The notes below the pieces were generated by a model. It saw nothing but the letters and a program-made list of their open reading frames with translations, was not told the DNA's origin and did no database searches. A program made the translations under genes and the position numbers. From positions 1-42,758 of the forward strand of contig JBAXPW010000003.1 of the NCBI GenBank assembly GCA_037132015.1: a stretch of 42,758 nt of DNA, written 5' to 3'. Source of the stretch: JBAXPW01 sp037132015. GTDB taxonomy: Bacteria; Patescibacteriota; Microgenomatia; UBA1406; GWC2-37-13. Positions 1 through 6,837 of this stretch are shown here, piece by piece. Numbering within the stretch: position 1 is the first letter of the stretch; each line of letters starts with the position of its first letter.

Positions 1-81
1 ATATCAAATTGAGTTATCATGGTTTCTATGGTGTATAAAAATTATTAATGTCTTATAGAATACCAATGATTTGTCAATTTT

Positions 82-137
82 GATGACACTATATTTGATC
101 TTTTGTAGTTTGTTTCGATGACATTATTTATGATCTA
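82..137. repeat. Imperfect 20-nt direct repeat upstream of the protease gene
   Basis: Two copies of a GATGACA..TAT..GATCT unit lie at 82-101 and 118-137, 36 nt apart, with about four mismatches. They could be an operator for the protease gene at 218 or chance similarity in AT-rich DNA. The remainder of 1-217 shows no gene and no convincing promoter. Confidence 0.25.
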
Positions 138-217
138 CTGCACATCACTAAACATACATAGAAATAACGCATGTAATCTGATATGATTATTCTGAAAATT
201 ACCATTTATTTAAAATC

Positions 218-2041
218 ATGCCCCATAATTTAAAAAAATCATTTGTTTCACTTTTCCTTATTTCACTCATCTTAACAAACTCAGTTATCACACCAGTTTC
301 ACTAGCTCAAAATAGCTCTACTTCTCAATCAAAACGATATATCGTAGTGTTAAAAAATAATAGTGACAGTACAAAAGTAGCATCAGAACAATCTACAAGA
401 CATAATTTTAAATCCAAACGAATCTATAATCATATAATTAAAGGATACTCGGCAGAAATGACTAATGATCAACTACAACAGGTAAAATCAGACTCTCGAG
501 TTCTTTTTGTTTCAGAAGATCGCAAAGTCTCTATCGATGCAGTAAGGAGAGTAGCATCACCTACTCCAACAAAAAAACCAACCCCAACACCAACAAAAAG
601 ACCTGTTGCTAGTCCAACACCAACAACAAAACCATCTCCAACACCTACAAAAATTCCAGTAAATACTCCAACACCAACAACAAAACCATCAAGCACTCCT
701 ACACCAACTATCAGACCATCAGCCACACCAACTCCAGGAATGACACTTACTATTGTTTCACCAAATGGTGGTGAAGTTTTACAAACAGGATCTGTTTACC
801 GCATCAAATGGAATGCAAGTTCAAACATTGACTCAATATATATTGGATATAGTAGTTGTCCTTCATGTTTAGATTGGATTGCCACATCAATTCCAAATAC
901 TGGATATTATGATTGGACAGTAAATGTTGGGAACACAATAAACACACAATTTAAAATTGAAATAATAGGTTATCAAACAGGAACAGGCTCAGTAACAGAC
1001 CTTTCAGATAATTATTTTACTGTTCCGATTTCTCCATCCCCTACTCCAACTATTACTCCTACCCCAACTATTACTCCTACACCAACAATGACTCTTACTC
1101 CAACTCCAACCATTCCTACTCCTACACCAACAACACCTCAGCAATCAATCCCATCAGGGATTAATCGTATCGGTACGTCTCCATACACTGGGAATACAAC
1201 AGTAGCTGTCATTGACACAGGTGTACAATCAACTCATCCTGATCTTTCAGGTAAAGTCATAGTAAGTACATCTTGTGTAAGCACTTCAACAACAGGTGAA
1301 GATGATAATGGACATGGTACTCATGTAGCAGGAACTGTTAGTGCAAATGATAATACAATCGGCGTTGTAGGTGTAGCAAAAGATACAAAAATTGCATCTG
1401 TCAAAGTCCTTGATAGTACAGGCAGTGGATATTGGTCCGACATAATCTGTGGCATTGATTGGGTTACTGCAAATGCACAAACATATAATATAAAAGTTGC
1501 TAACATGAGTCTTGGGGGATTGGGAACAAGCGATAATAATTGTGGTCTCACAAATTACGATGCTCTCCATCAAGCGATCTGTCGATCAAGAGATGCTGGC
1601 GTAACATATGTTGTCGCGGCAGGAAATAATGGTGCGGATACCGCAGGATATGTACCAGCCTCTTATAACGATAGTGTCATTACAGTCTCAGCTCTTGCTG
1701 ATTCTGATGGAACACCATTTGGAAAAGGAATAGGGACAATTTATGGTCCAGATGATACTTTTGCAACATTTAGTAACTATGGACAAGCAGTTGATATTGG
1801 AGCTCCTGGAGTAAACGTCCTTTCAACATATAAAGGAAGTATATTTGCTAAATTGAGTGGCACAAGTATGGCAACACCTCATGTAGCAGGAGCAGCAGCA
1901 CTCTATATTCAGGCTCATCCAGGATCAACATGGACACAGGTCCGTGATGGCTTGATAGGAGCTGGGGAAACTCTTGGTAATGGACATACAGATCCTTCAG
2001 GAAAACATCCAGAGCCTGTTTTGAGAATTTCGAGTTTGTAA
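218..2041 (+). CDS. Secreted subtilisin-like serine protease (peptidase S8) with Pro-Thr linkers
   Basis: A 607-residue exported protease. Residues 1-30 form a signal peptide ending near SLA. Residues about 40-107 look like an inhibitor I9 propeptide (RYIVVLK, ending SEDRKV). Residues about 111-175 are a Pro-Thr linker, about 176-270 a beta-sandwich with the PNGGE motif of Kre9/KNH1-like domains, and about 272-308 a second Pro-Thr linker. The subtilase domain fills the rest: Asp333 in VIDTG, His366 in GHGTHVAG, oxyanion Asn470 in AAGNN, and Ser550 in GTSMATPHVAG. All catalytic residues are present, so it should be active after propeptide removal. The catalytic domain is C-terminal, so the linkers and middle domain lie between propeptide and enzyme, which is an unusual order. 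No C-terminal anchor is seen. The gene is transcribed alone and ends at a strong terminator. The substrate is unknown. Confidence 0.93.
   Translation: MPHNLKKSFVSLFLISLILTNSVITPVSLAQNSSTSQSKRYIVVLKNNSDSTKVASEQSTRHNFKSKRIYNHIIKGYSAEMTNDQLQQVKSDSRVLFVSEDRKVSIDAVRRVASPTPTKKPTPTPTKRPVASPTPTTKPSPTPTKIPVNTPTPTTKPSSTPTPTIRPSATPTPGMTLTIVSPNGGEVLQTGSVYRIKWNASSNIDSIYIGYSSCPSCLDWIATSIPNTGYYDWTVNVGNTINTQFKIEIIGYQTGTGSVTDLSDNYFTVPISPSPTPTITPTPTITPTPTMTLTPTPTIPTPTPTTPQQSIPSGINRIGTSPYTGNTTVAVIDTGVQSTHPDLSGKVIVSTSCVSTSTTGEDDNGHGTHVAGTVSANDNTIGVVGVAKDTKIASVKVLDSTGSGYWSDIICGIDWVTANAQTYNIKVANMSLGGLGTSDNNCGLTNYDALHQAICRSRDAGVTYVVAAGNNGADTAGYVPASYNDSVITVSALADSDGTPFGKGIGTIYGPDDTFATFSNYGQAVDIGAPGVNVLSTYKGSIFAKLSGTSMATPHVAGAAALYIQAHPGSTWTQVRDGLIGAGETLGNGHTDPSGKHPEPVLRISSL
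549..740 (+). repeat. Low-complexity CCAACACC-type repeat encoding the first Pro-Thr linker
   Basis: Short degenerate repeats of a CCAACACCAACA-type unit encode PTPT runs in the protease gene. A similar tract at 1030-1137 encodes the second linker. Such tracts can expand or contract by slippage. In the protein they act as extended extracellular spacers. Confidence 0.7.
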
Positions 2042-2060
2042 TTGAGTTTGTAAAATTCTA

Positions 2061-2087
2061 AAGGAGAGCGCAAGCTCTCCTTTTTTT
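2061..2087 (+). terminator. Rho-independent terminator after the protease gene
   Basis: Perfect stem AAGGAGAGC / GCTCTCCTT with a GCAA tetraloop, running into seven T (2081-2087). It closes the protease transcript 20 nt after its stop. The next gene's -10 box begins right after the T run. Confidence 0.93.
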
Positions 2088-2088
2088 A

Positions 2089-2094
2089 TATAAT
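2089..2094 (+). promoter_or_regulatory. -10 box TATAAT for the ABC exporter gene, leaderless start
   Basis: A perfect TATAAT ends 6 nt before the ATG at 2101, so transcription should begin at or next to the start codon. No clear -35 box is seen, because the preceding terminator hairpin occupies that region. Confidence 0.6.
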
Positions 2095-2100
2095 CTACAT

Positions 2101-3918
2101 ATGAAACAATCGAACAATAATTCTTCCTCCTCCACTAATATCATTCAAAATATAAAAAATGTATTTTCACTAGCATATGAAATAGATACCAATCTCATGA
2201 ATAAATATCTACTTACCTCCTTTATAGGAGCAATATCTCCCGTAATAGCAACATTCATTTTTCGATTCTTTATTGATAATATGGTGATGTATCAATCGAT
2301 TAAATCAATATCTATACCACTTATTATTGTCATAATATTCTCTGCTTATACATTTTTACGTCTGATGGAAATCATTTGTTACTGGGGTTTAAATACTGCA
2401 TACTACGATTTTCTTCTTCGAAACAAACTTCAAAATGGCCTCATGTATCGTTTTGTAAGAAAACTTAGTAGTTTAGATCTTGAACACCTTGAAAATTCTG
2501 ATATTCAAAATTTGTTAAACATAGTGGAACATTCATATCTATGGCAAATACCCGATTTTATACGCATTAGTAGTTATCTTTTTTCCAACATAATTGGTGT
2601 AATAATTGGATGTATTTTATTATTTCCTTATGGTTGGTGGATTCCTTTCGTTATCCTCGCTGTATGTCTTCCACGATTTTATTTTAAGATCAAACATGGA
2701 ATTAACTATTGGTCAATGTATGGCTCTGGAGCACCAGAGAATACCAAATTGTGGTATCTGGGATGGCTTCTAAGAGATAAAACGCCAATTCTAGAAACAC
2801 GTATATTTCAATCTCAAGAAGCAATACTACAAAAACTTCAACACATCCAAAACTATCTTTTTGCACTTCACAAAAAACCTCTCGATACTTACAAACAAGT
2901 GCTCATCATTGCTCCTATTATAGAGACACTCACTGTTTTTGGTATTGGCTATTCATTTTTTCCAACTGTTTTTCAAGGATATGTAAGTGTTGGAATATTA
3001 ACTTTTATTATTTTGACTCTTGAAAATTTGAAAACAAATACTGCATGGGGAGCCTCTCATTTTGGAGAAATATATGAAAAAAATTTATTTATTAAACCAT
3101 TTTTTGAACTTCAAGCTTTACCTCAACTTATAAAAGAATCAGAGAACCCAACTTCTTTTGATCACATTAAACCTCCTCTGATTGAATTTAGGAACGTTAG
3201 TTTTTCTTATCCAAACGGCAAAAAAGTTCTACATAATATTTCTTTTACTATTGAACCTGGAGAAAATATCGCGCTCGTTGGAAATAACGGTGTTGGCAAG
3301 TCAACAATAATAAAGTTGTTGTGTAGATTTTATGATGTATCTGAAGGCAAGATACTTATCAATAATATAAATATAAAAGATCTTAAATTATCAAACTGGT
3401 ATTCACATTTGGGAACTCTTTTTCAAGACTTTGTTAAATATGATTTTACCGTTAGAGAGAATATCATGCTTGGAAAACCTGATATTCAAGATACAGAAAG
3501 AATGATAGTGGTAGCGAAACAATCGGGAGCGTATGAATTTATTCAATCTTTACCAAATAAATTTGATCAGGTGCTTGGTCGTCGCTTTGAAGAAGGCTCA
3601 GAACTATCTGGTGGTCAATGGCAAAAACTGGCAATTGCTCGGGCATTTTACCAACAAGCGCCGATACTCATTATGGATGAGCCTACAAGTGCAATTGATG
3701 CTGAAGCAGAGTATGAGATATTTACTAATCTGGAAACAATGTATGATAATAAAACTCTTATTCTCGTTTCTCATCGTTTTTCAACTGTTCGAAATGCAAA
3801 TAAAATTATCGTAATTGATGATGGAACCATTGTCGAGCAAGGCACTCACGAAGAACTCATACAAAATAACAGCAAATACGCTCGGATGTTTCTTACTCAA
3901 GCAGAAGGATATAAATAG
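2101..3918 (+). CDS. ABC exporter, fused membrane and ATPase domains
   Basis: A 605-residue half-transporter expected to work as a homodimer in the cytoplasmic membrane, exporting an unknown substrate (peptide, lipid or drug). Residues 1 to about 340 hold about six membrane segments. Residues about 355-600 are the nucleotide-binding domain: Walker A GNNGVGKST (Lys400), Q-loop LFQDF, signature LSGGQ (502-506), Walker B ILIMDE (Asp526, Glu527) and H-loop His558. All ATPase motifs are intact. The SGGQWQKLAIAR form of the signature resembles peptide or bacteriocin exporters, but that is only a hint. No precursor peptide or modification gene lies nearby, and the gene stands alone between terminators. 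The start at 2101 is supported by the TATAAT 6 nt upstream. Confidence 0.9.
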   Translation: MKQSNNNSSSSTNIIQNIKNVFSLAYEIDTNLMNKYLLTSFIGAISPVIATFIFRFFIDNMVMYQSIKSISIPLIIVIIFSAYTFLRLMEIICYWGLNTAYYDFLLRNKLQNGLMYRFVRKLSSLDLEHLENSDIQNLLNIVEHSYLWQIPDFIRISSYLFSNIIGVIIGCILLFPYGWWIPFVILAVCLPRFYFKIKHGINYWSMYGSGAPENTKLWYLGWLLRDKTPILETRIFQSQEAILQKLQHIQNYLFALHKKPLDTYKQVLIIAPIIETLTVFGIGYSFFPTVFQGYVSVGILTFIILTLENLKTNTAWGASHFGEIYEKNLFIKPFFELQALPQLIKESENPTSFDHIKPPLIEFRNVSFSYPNGKKVLHNISFTIEPGENIALVGNNGVGKSTIIKLLCRFYDVSEGKILINNINIKDLKLSNWYSHLGTLFQDFVKYDFTVRENIMLGKPDIQDTERMIVVAKQSGAYEFIQSLPNKFDQVLGRRFEEGSELSGGQWQKLAIARAFYQQAPILIMDEPTSAIDAEAEYEIFTNLETMYDNKTLILVSHRFSTVRNANKIIVIDDGTIVEQGTHEELIQNNSKYARMFLTQAEGYK

Positions 3919-3927
3919 ATTTTGAAT

Positions 3928-3953
3928 AAAAAAAAGCCCCACCAGAGGTGGGG
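3928..3953 (-). terminator. Rho-independent terminator for the leftward DUF4145-type gene
   Basis: Stem CCCCACC / GGTGGGG with an AGA loop (3937-3953), followed on the minus strand by eight T (3928-3935). The T run sits only on the minus side, so it stops leftward transcription, about 180 nt after the stop codon at 4136. It may also block read-through from the exporter gene. Confidence 0.75.
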
Positions 3954-4135
3954 TTAGTGGTTCGACACTGAATATATTATACACCTTGATTCAAAAAATT
4001 GCCTCTTGAAATGCTTTTTGCAAAAGTACAAACCAAGTTGATAATTTGTCAGGAAAAAATTTTTGCATGCTCCCTCTATTATGATATTCATATAATAATG
4101 ATTACATTCATTAGTTTTTCAAGTCAATATGGAAA

Positions 4136-4787
4136 CTATACATTTTTCAATTTTTTTATAGATAATAGTTTATTTTCTGCTTTTTGAACAAGATATGGCG
4201 CAGAATAAACATACTCTAATAATGCATGGGATAAATCATCAAGAATTGGAATTTCGAGAATAGTTAAATCGCCAAGTTTTGCATGAGCGCCTATATTACG
4301 CAAGTTTTTCAAACTTATCGCAACTCCTACTAATTTATCGAGTATTTCATTTTTCATTGCAAGATCTTTTAGTTGATCGTTAAGAGAATCACCAATTGCT
4401 TTTCTATCTTGACATACCATTTCAATCATGCGACCTATTAGAACAGCATAGGCATTTACATCAATATTTCTTACGTTTAATGCTATTGTATATGCCTTTA
4501 ATATATTTTCAGGTAATCCTGCTGGGATCTTTTGATTTTGTGGATATAATATTGAAAAATTCATTTCATCATCAATAAATTCACACCATTGATAGCTTCT
4601 GACTGTTACTTTTTTACATGCGGGACATTGTATGATTTGATACACTTCTAAAACATCTTCAAGATAATCTTCTGCTACTTCAATTTCTGATATAACGATA
4701 CTAGGCTCTCCTATTATTACCATTGGTGCTGTATTTTTACAGTGTCCACACTTAATAATTTCAGTAAATTTTTTTTTGATTTTCCAT
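4136..4787 (-). CDS. DUF4145-type zinc-ribbon protein; start out of frame across an A9 run
   Basis: The open frame with an ATG start is 4723-4136 (195 residues). Its body (LPENILKAYTIALNVR, then a helical segment ending LRNIGAHAKLGD) matches DUF4145, a family of unknown function often found near defence or mobile genes. The frame stays open upstream and encodes KCGHCKNTAPM, supplying a CxxC that pairs with CPAC downstream to make a zinc ribbon. That extension has no ATG, GTG or TTG in frame. An ATG at 4787-4785 reads MENQKK and joins this frame only if the nine-A run (4769-4777) had one A fewer. This suggests a sequencing error, a recent mutation or transcriptional slippage. Without the frameshift, translation from 4723 would lose half the zinc ribbon. 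The stop is TAG. No partner gene is evident. Confidence 0.7.
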
Positions 4788-4843
4788 TTATAAAATATTA
4801 CAATAACTTTTCTACTTTGTATTAGTAAGAAAACAAATAATCA

Positions 4844-4978
4844 ATGGTCCAAATAATCCTCTGTTTCAAACCTCTTGAAAAGTCAGTAAACGTTGGACTT
4901 CCAAGAAAAGCTAAACCTCTTCAACGAAATGGCTTCACTGCTGTAGAATGGGGAGGAATACTAGATACAAACAAATAA
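4844..4978 (+). CDS. Possible 44-residue protein
   Basis: An ATG-started frame of 44 codons ending in TAA. The C-terminal half (KPLQRNGFTAVEWGG) is rich in Lys, Arg and aromatic residues and looks protein-like. I have a weak memory of similar short hypothetical proteins in Patescibacteria but cannot name a family. No membrane segment, signal peptide or cysteine pair is present. No convincing promoter is seen. It sits head-on to the tmRNA gene, 24 nt from its 3' end. Function unknown; it may be spurious. Confidence 0.35.
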   Translation: MVQIILCFKPLEKSVNVGLPRKAKPLQRNGFTAVEWGGILDTNK

Positions 4979-4995
4979 CCTGCCGAGTCGGCGGG
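4979..4995 (-). terminator. Probable tmRNA terminator
   Basis: Hairpin CCTGCCG / CGGCGGG with an AGT loop, 7 nt past the tmRNA 3' end. On the minus strand it has one C-A mismatch and is followed by a T-rich TTATTTGTTTG tract, a weak but suitably placed terminator. Confidence 0.5.
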
Positions 4996-5002
4996 AGAAG
5001 TG

Positions 5003-5431
5003 TGGAGATGCCGGGATTTGAACCCGGGTCCGGGGAAACACATAAACAAAAATTGTAGCCAGAGATAGAATATTTTTAATCTCTAGTCAAAGTCGGAAAA
5101 TAAACAAACCTTCTTTGACAGCCGGTTATTTGTTCGGCTCAGATGACCACCGAAACGTCATCTTCGCTATACCACGATTGGTTTTCCCTTACCACTATAA
5201 ATCGTGAAAAAAATGGTAAAGGTGTCGAAAATTTCTTAGGCGAACAGAAAACTCTGTCCGGCAAAAGGTTGAAAAGCACCTGCAATTGCAGATACTTCTT
5301 TTTTTGCTGCTGCCAAGATTTTTTCAGCGACTTCATCTGCTGCTGTAGCATTTAAAATTTTTCTATTTACGCATAGATGCGCTCTGACTTTTTGTAAATG
5401 TGCGAATTCCTCGTCGAAGCCTGTCATCCCC
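5003..5431 (-). ncRNA. ssrA: tmRNA (transfer-messenger RNA)
   Basis: On the minus strand the RNA starts GGGGATGACAGGCTTCGACG, the usual tmRNA 5' end. It finishes with a T-arm (CCGGG TTCAAAT CCCGG) and CATCTCC plus discriminator A; CCA is not encoded. The 5' GGGGATG pairs with 3' CATCTCC with one G-U. Length is about 429 nt. It rescues stalled ribosomes together with SmpB, encoded at 5893-6342. The probable tag frame ends ...AGQSFLFA then TAA, with the stop at 5236-5238. The resume codon is probably GCT around 5349, giving a tag of about 37 residues. That is long, and its FA-type C-terminus recalls the long Mycoplasma tags. A short stem, CGCA TCTA TGCG, lies just upstream of the tag and may belong to pseudoknot 1. 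The resume codon is an inference. Confidence 0.93.
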
Positions 5432-5443
5432 TAAGTTACGTAT

Positions 5444-5449
5444 ATTATA
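5444..5449 (-). promoter_or_regulatory. Extended -10 box for tmRNA
   Basis: TGG followed by TATAAT on the minus strand, 12 nt before the mature 5' end. The spacing suits a short 5' leader removed by RNase P. The -35 is weak (TTTATT, 16 nt upstream). Confidence 0.6.
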
Positions 5450-5498
5450 CCATAAAACAGCCTTGAATAAACCCACATAATTTTTTAATATTTTACAA

Positions 5499-5525
5499 TT
5501 GACATATTAATTTTTATAGTATAAT
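5499..5525 (+). promoter_or_regulatory. Promoter TTGACA - 15 nt - TATAAT
   Basis: Perfect -35 (5499-5504) and perfect -10 (5520-5525) with a short 15-nt spacer. The -10 overlaps the upstream ATG at 5524, so that ATG cannot be translated from this promoter and the start at 5533 is preferred. Confidence 0.65.
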
Positions 5526-5532
5526 GAACTAT

Positions 5533-5889
5533 ATGAAAAATAAATGGGTATATGCTTGGATAGTGATATCAATTGTAGTTCCTATGATCATAGGTAGTGT
5601 ACTTATTTTTTCACCCTATCTTTTTTTTACAAAAGAAATCACTGCCTCCGCACTTGCTGGAACCATGGGACTTCGTAATATTGCAATTAGTATTGTGTTG
5701 ATTTTAGCGCTGTATAACAAAAATTATGGAGTTATCATATATATTCTTATGTTAAGAGGTCTTACAGAAGTAGCAGACGGATTATCCATAGTTATTAGTG
5801 GTCAAAGTGGCAACGTTATTCCAGCGTTCGTACTTGCAGGAGTATCATTTTTTGTTGCTTACACAATGCAAAAAACCTTAAAGAAATAA
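5533..5889 (+). CDS. Small four-helix membrane protein, DUF4267-like
   Basis: 118 residues with about four hydrophobic helices (near 5-27, 38-58, 65-88 and 92-112), so an integral inner-membrane protein. The GTMGLRNIAIS segment and the later LMLRGLTEVADGL segment resemble DUF4267-type membrane proteins of unknown function. I recognise no catalytic motif. The start at 5533 is chosen because the -10 box lies over the upstream in-frame ATG at 5524 and ends 7 nt before this one, giving a leaderless mRNA. It is transcribed towards smpB and sits between ssrA and smpB. Any link to trans-translation is unsupported beyond position. Confidence 0.75.
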   Translation: MKNKWVYAWIVISIVVPMIIGSVLIFSPYLFFTKEITASALAGTMGLRNIAISIVLILALYNKNYGVIIYILMLRGLTEVADGLSIVISGQSGNVIPAFVLAGVSFFVAYTMQKTLKK

Positions 5890-5892
5890 GAA

Positions 5893-6342
5893 TCAAGTTT
5901 TCATATGTTCTTTAGCTTCGCGCTTTTGGTTTATAGCAATGTCTTTAGCCTTATCGTATTTCTTTTTTTCTACATCTTTGCGACCTTTGGAAAGCGCGAT
6001 CTGTACCTTAATAAACCTTCCTTTTATGTATGTGGAAATCGGAGCAACCGTCAGTCGACCACCCACCTTCATCTTTGTTTGAAGTCGAAGAATTTCTTTT
6101 TTATGAAGTAATAGTTTTCGACTTCTCTTTGAATTATATCCTTTATCATTTGCAAATGAATATGCAGGAATATCAGCATTAATAAGATGAGGACCATCAC
6201 TCAAAAATCGTACAAAAGCCTCATCAAGTCGTATTCTCCCCATCTTAATACACTTTACTTCTGCACCAGTCAAAGAGATACCTGCCTCGTAGGATTCGAT
6301 TTCTTCATAATCACGATAATAGTTGCGATTTTCCACCTTCAT
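5893..6342 (-). CDS. smpB: SsrA-binding protein SmpB
   Basis: 149 residues. SmpB binds the tRNA-like domain of tmRNA and brings it to stalled ribosomes in the cytoplasm. Family landmarks are present: an N-terminal ENRNYYRDYEEIESYEAGISL segment, LTGAEVK, the RIRLDEAFV beta-barrel region, LLLHKKEI and the basic C-terminal tail (GRKDVEKKKYDKAKDI) that enters the empty mRNA channel. An in-frame ATG at 6372 exists, but the -10 box TATAAT (6350-6355) lies between it and the ATG at 6342. The family also usually starts just before ENR, so 6342 is the start and the mRNA is leaderless. The stop is TGA, evidence for the standard code. Its RNA partner ssrA is 460 nt away on the same strand. Confidence 0.95.
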   Translation of the reverse strand: MKVENRNYYRDYEEIESYEAGISLTGAEVKCIKMGRIRLDEAFVRFLSDGPHLINADIPAYSFANDKGYNSKRSRKLLLHKKEILRLQTKMKVGGRLTVAPISTYIKGRFIKVQIALSKGRKDVEKKKYDKAKDIAINQKREAKEHMKT

Positions 6343-6349
6343 AGTGAAT

Positions 6350-6355
6350 ATTATA
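6350..6355 (-). promoter_or_regulatory. -10 box TATAAT for smpB
   Basis: Perfect TATAAT on the minus strand, 7 nt before the ATG at 6342, so the mRNA should start at the ATG. The -35 is not convincing. This box decides the smpB start. Confidence 0.65.
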
Positions 6356-6546
6356 TACCCATCGTGGCTCAAAATACATCTATTCGCAAGAAATGATGAT
6401 GAATACTAATATGTACACTTTGAGCTTACGAGGACACATACTGATCGTAATTCATATAAAGGGAAATATATCAAACAATATCTCATCACGATCACAATAC
6501 TTTCTCACCTCTTGCAGATTAGATATGAATAGAGTACATTATTTAC

Positions 6547-6828
6547 ATGGCAAGAAAATTTAATCACAGAACTTTTTGGATAAAATTCTTTGCGTTGGGT
6601 ATTGCAACAGTCTTAGGACTTGGCATGGCTACCGCGATAATAACTACACCAGCATACGGACCTATATCACGCGCATCAAATGAATGTCCTCTCGCTGATT
6701 TTAAAATAGCAATGGGAACAACTCAAGGCAAAAAAAACTTTAATGTTAATCTTGATGTTGATGGAGACCATCAAATAACAGCGACAGATTTTCAAATAAT
6801 ATGCAACGGATCAACACATTCTGAATAA
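6547..6828 (+). CDS. Small exported protein with one dockerin-like calcium loop
   Basis: 93 residues. A hydrophobic segment at about 12-37 is a signal peptide or membrane anchor. The mature part ends with NVNLDVDGDHQITATDFQI. Its D-x-D-x-D spacing and distal Asp match a calcium-binding EF-hand loop of the dockerin type I kind. A full dockerin has two such loops and only one is seen, preceded by CPLADFKIAMG; two Cys (in NECPL and IICN) could form a disulfide. Dockerin-like modules in CPR secreted proteins are often found at the C-terminus of larger proteins, so a stand-alone one is odd. No cohesin is seen in the window. It is convergent with the macroglobulin gene, with 9 nt between stops. Function unknown. 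Confidence 0.65.
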   Translation: MARKFNHRTFWIKFFALGIATVLGLGMATAIITTPAYGPISRASNECPLADFKIAMGTTQGKKNFNVNLDVDGDHQITATDFQIICNGSTHSE

Positions 6829-6837
6829 GAATCTTCA

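Noticed and set aside
469..726. Antisense open frame opposite the Pro-Thr linker, encoding a Gly-Val-rich peptide
   Set aside because: It arises from the low-complexity repeat on the coding strand and shows no start signals or family likeness.
5139..5427. Overlapping open frames on both strands as protein genes
   Set aside because: They lie inside the tmRNA. Only the tag portion of one minus-strand frame is expected to be translated.
6343..6372. Upstream ATG start for smpB
   Set aside because: The TATAAT box lies between it and the family-consistent start at 6342, so it would not be on the transcript.
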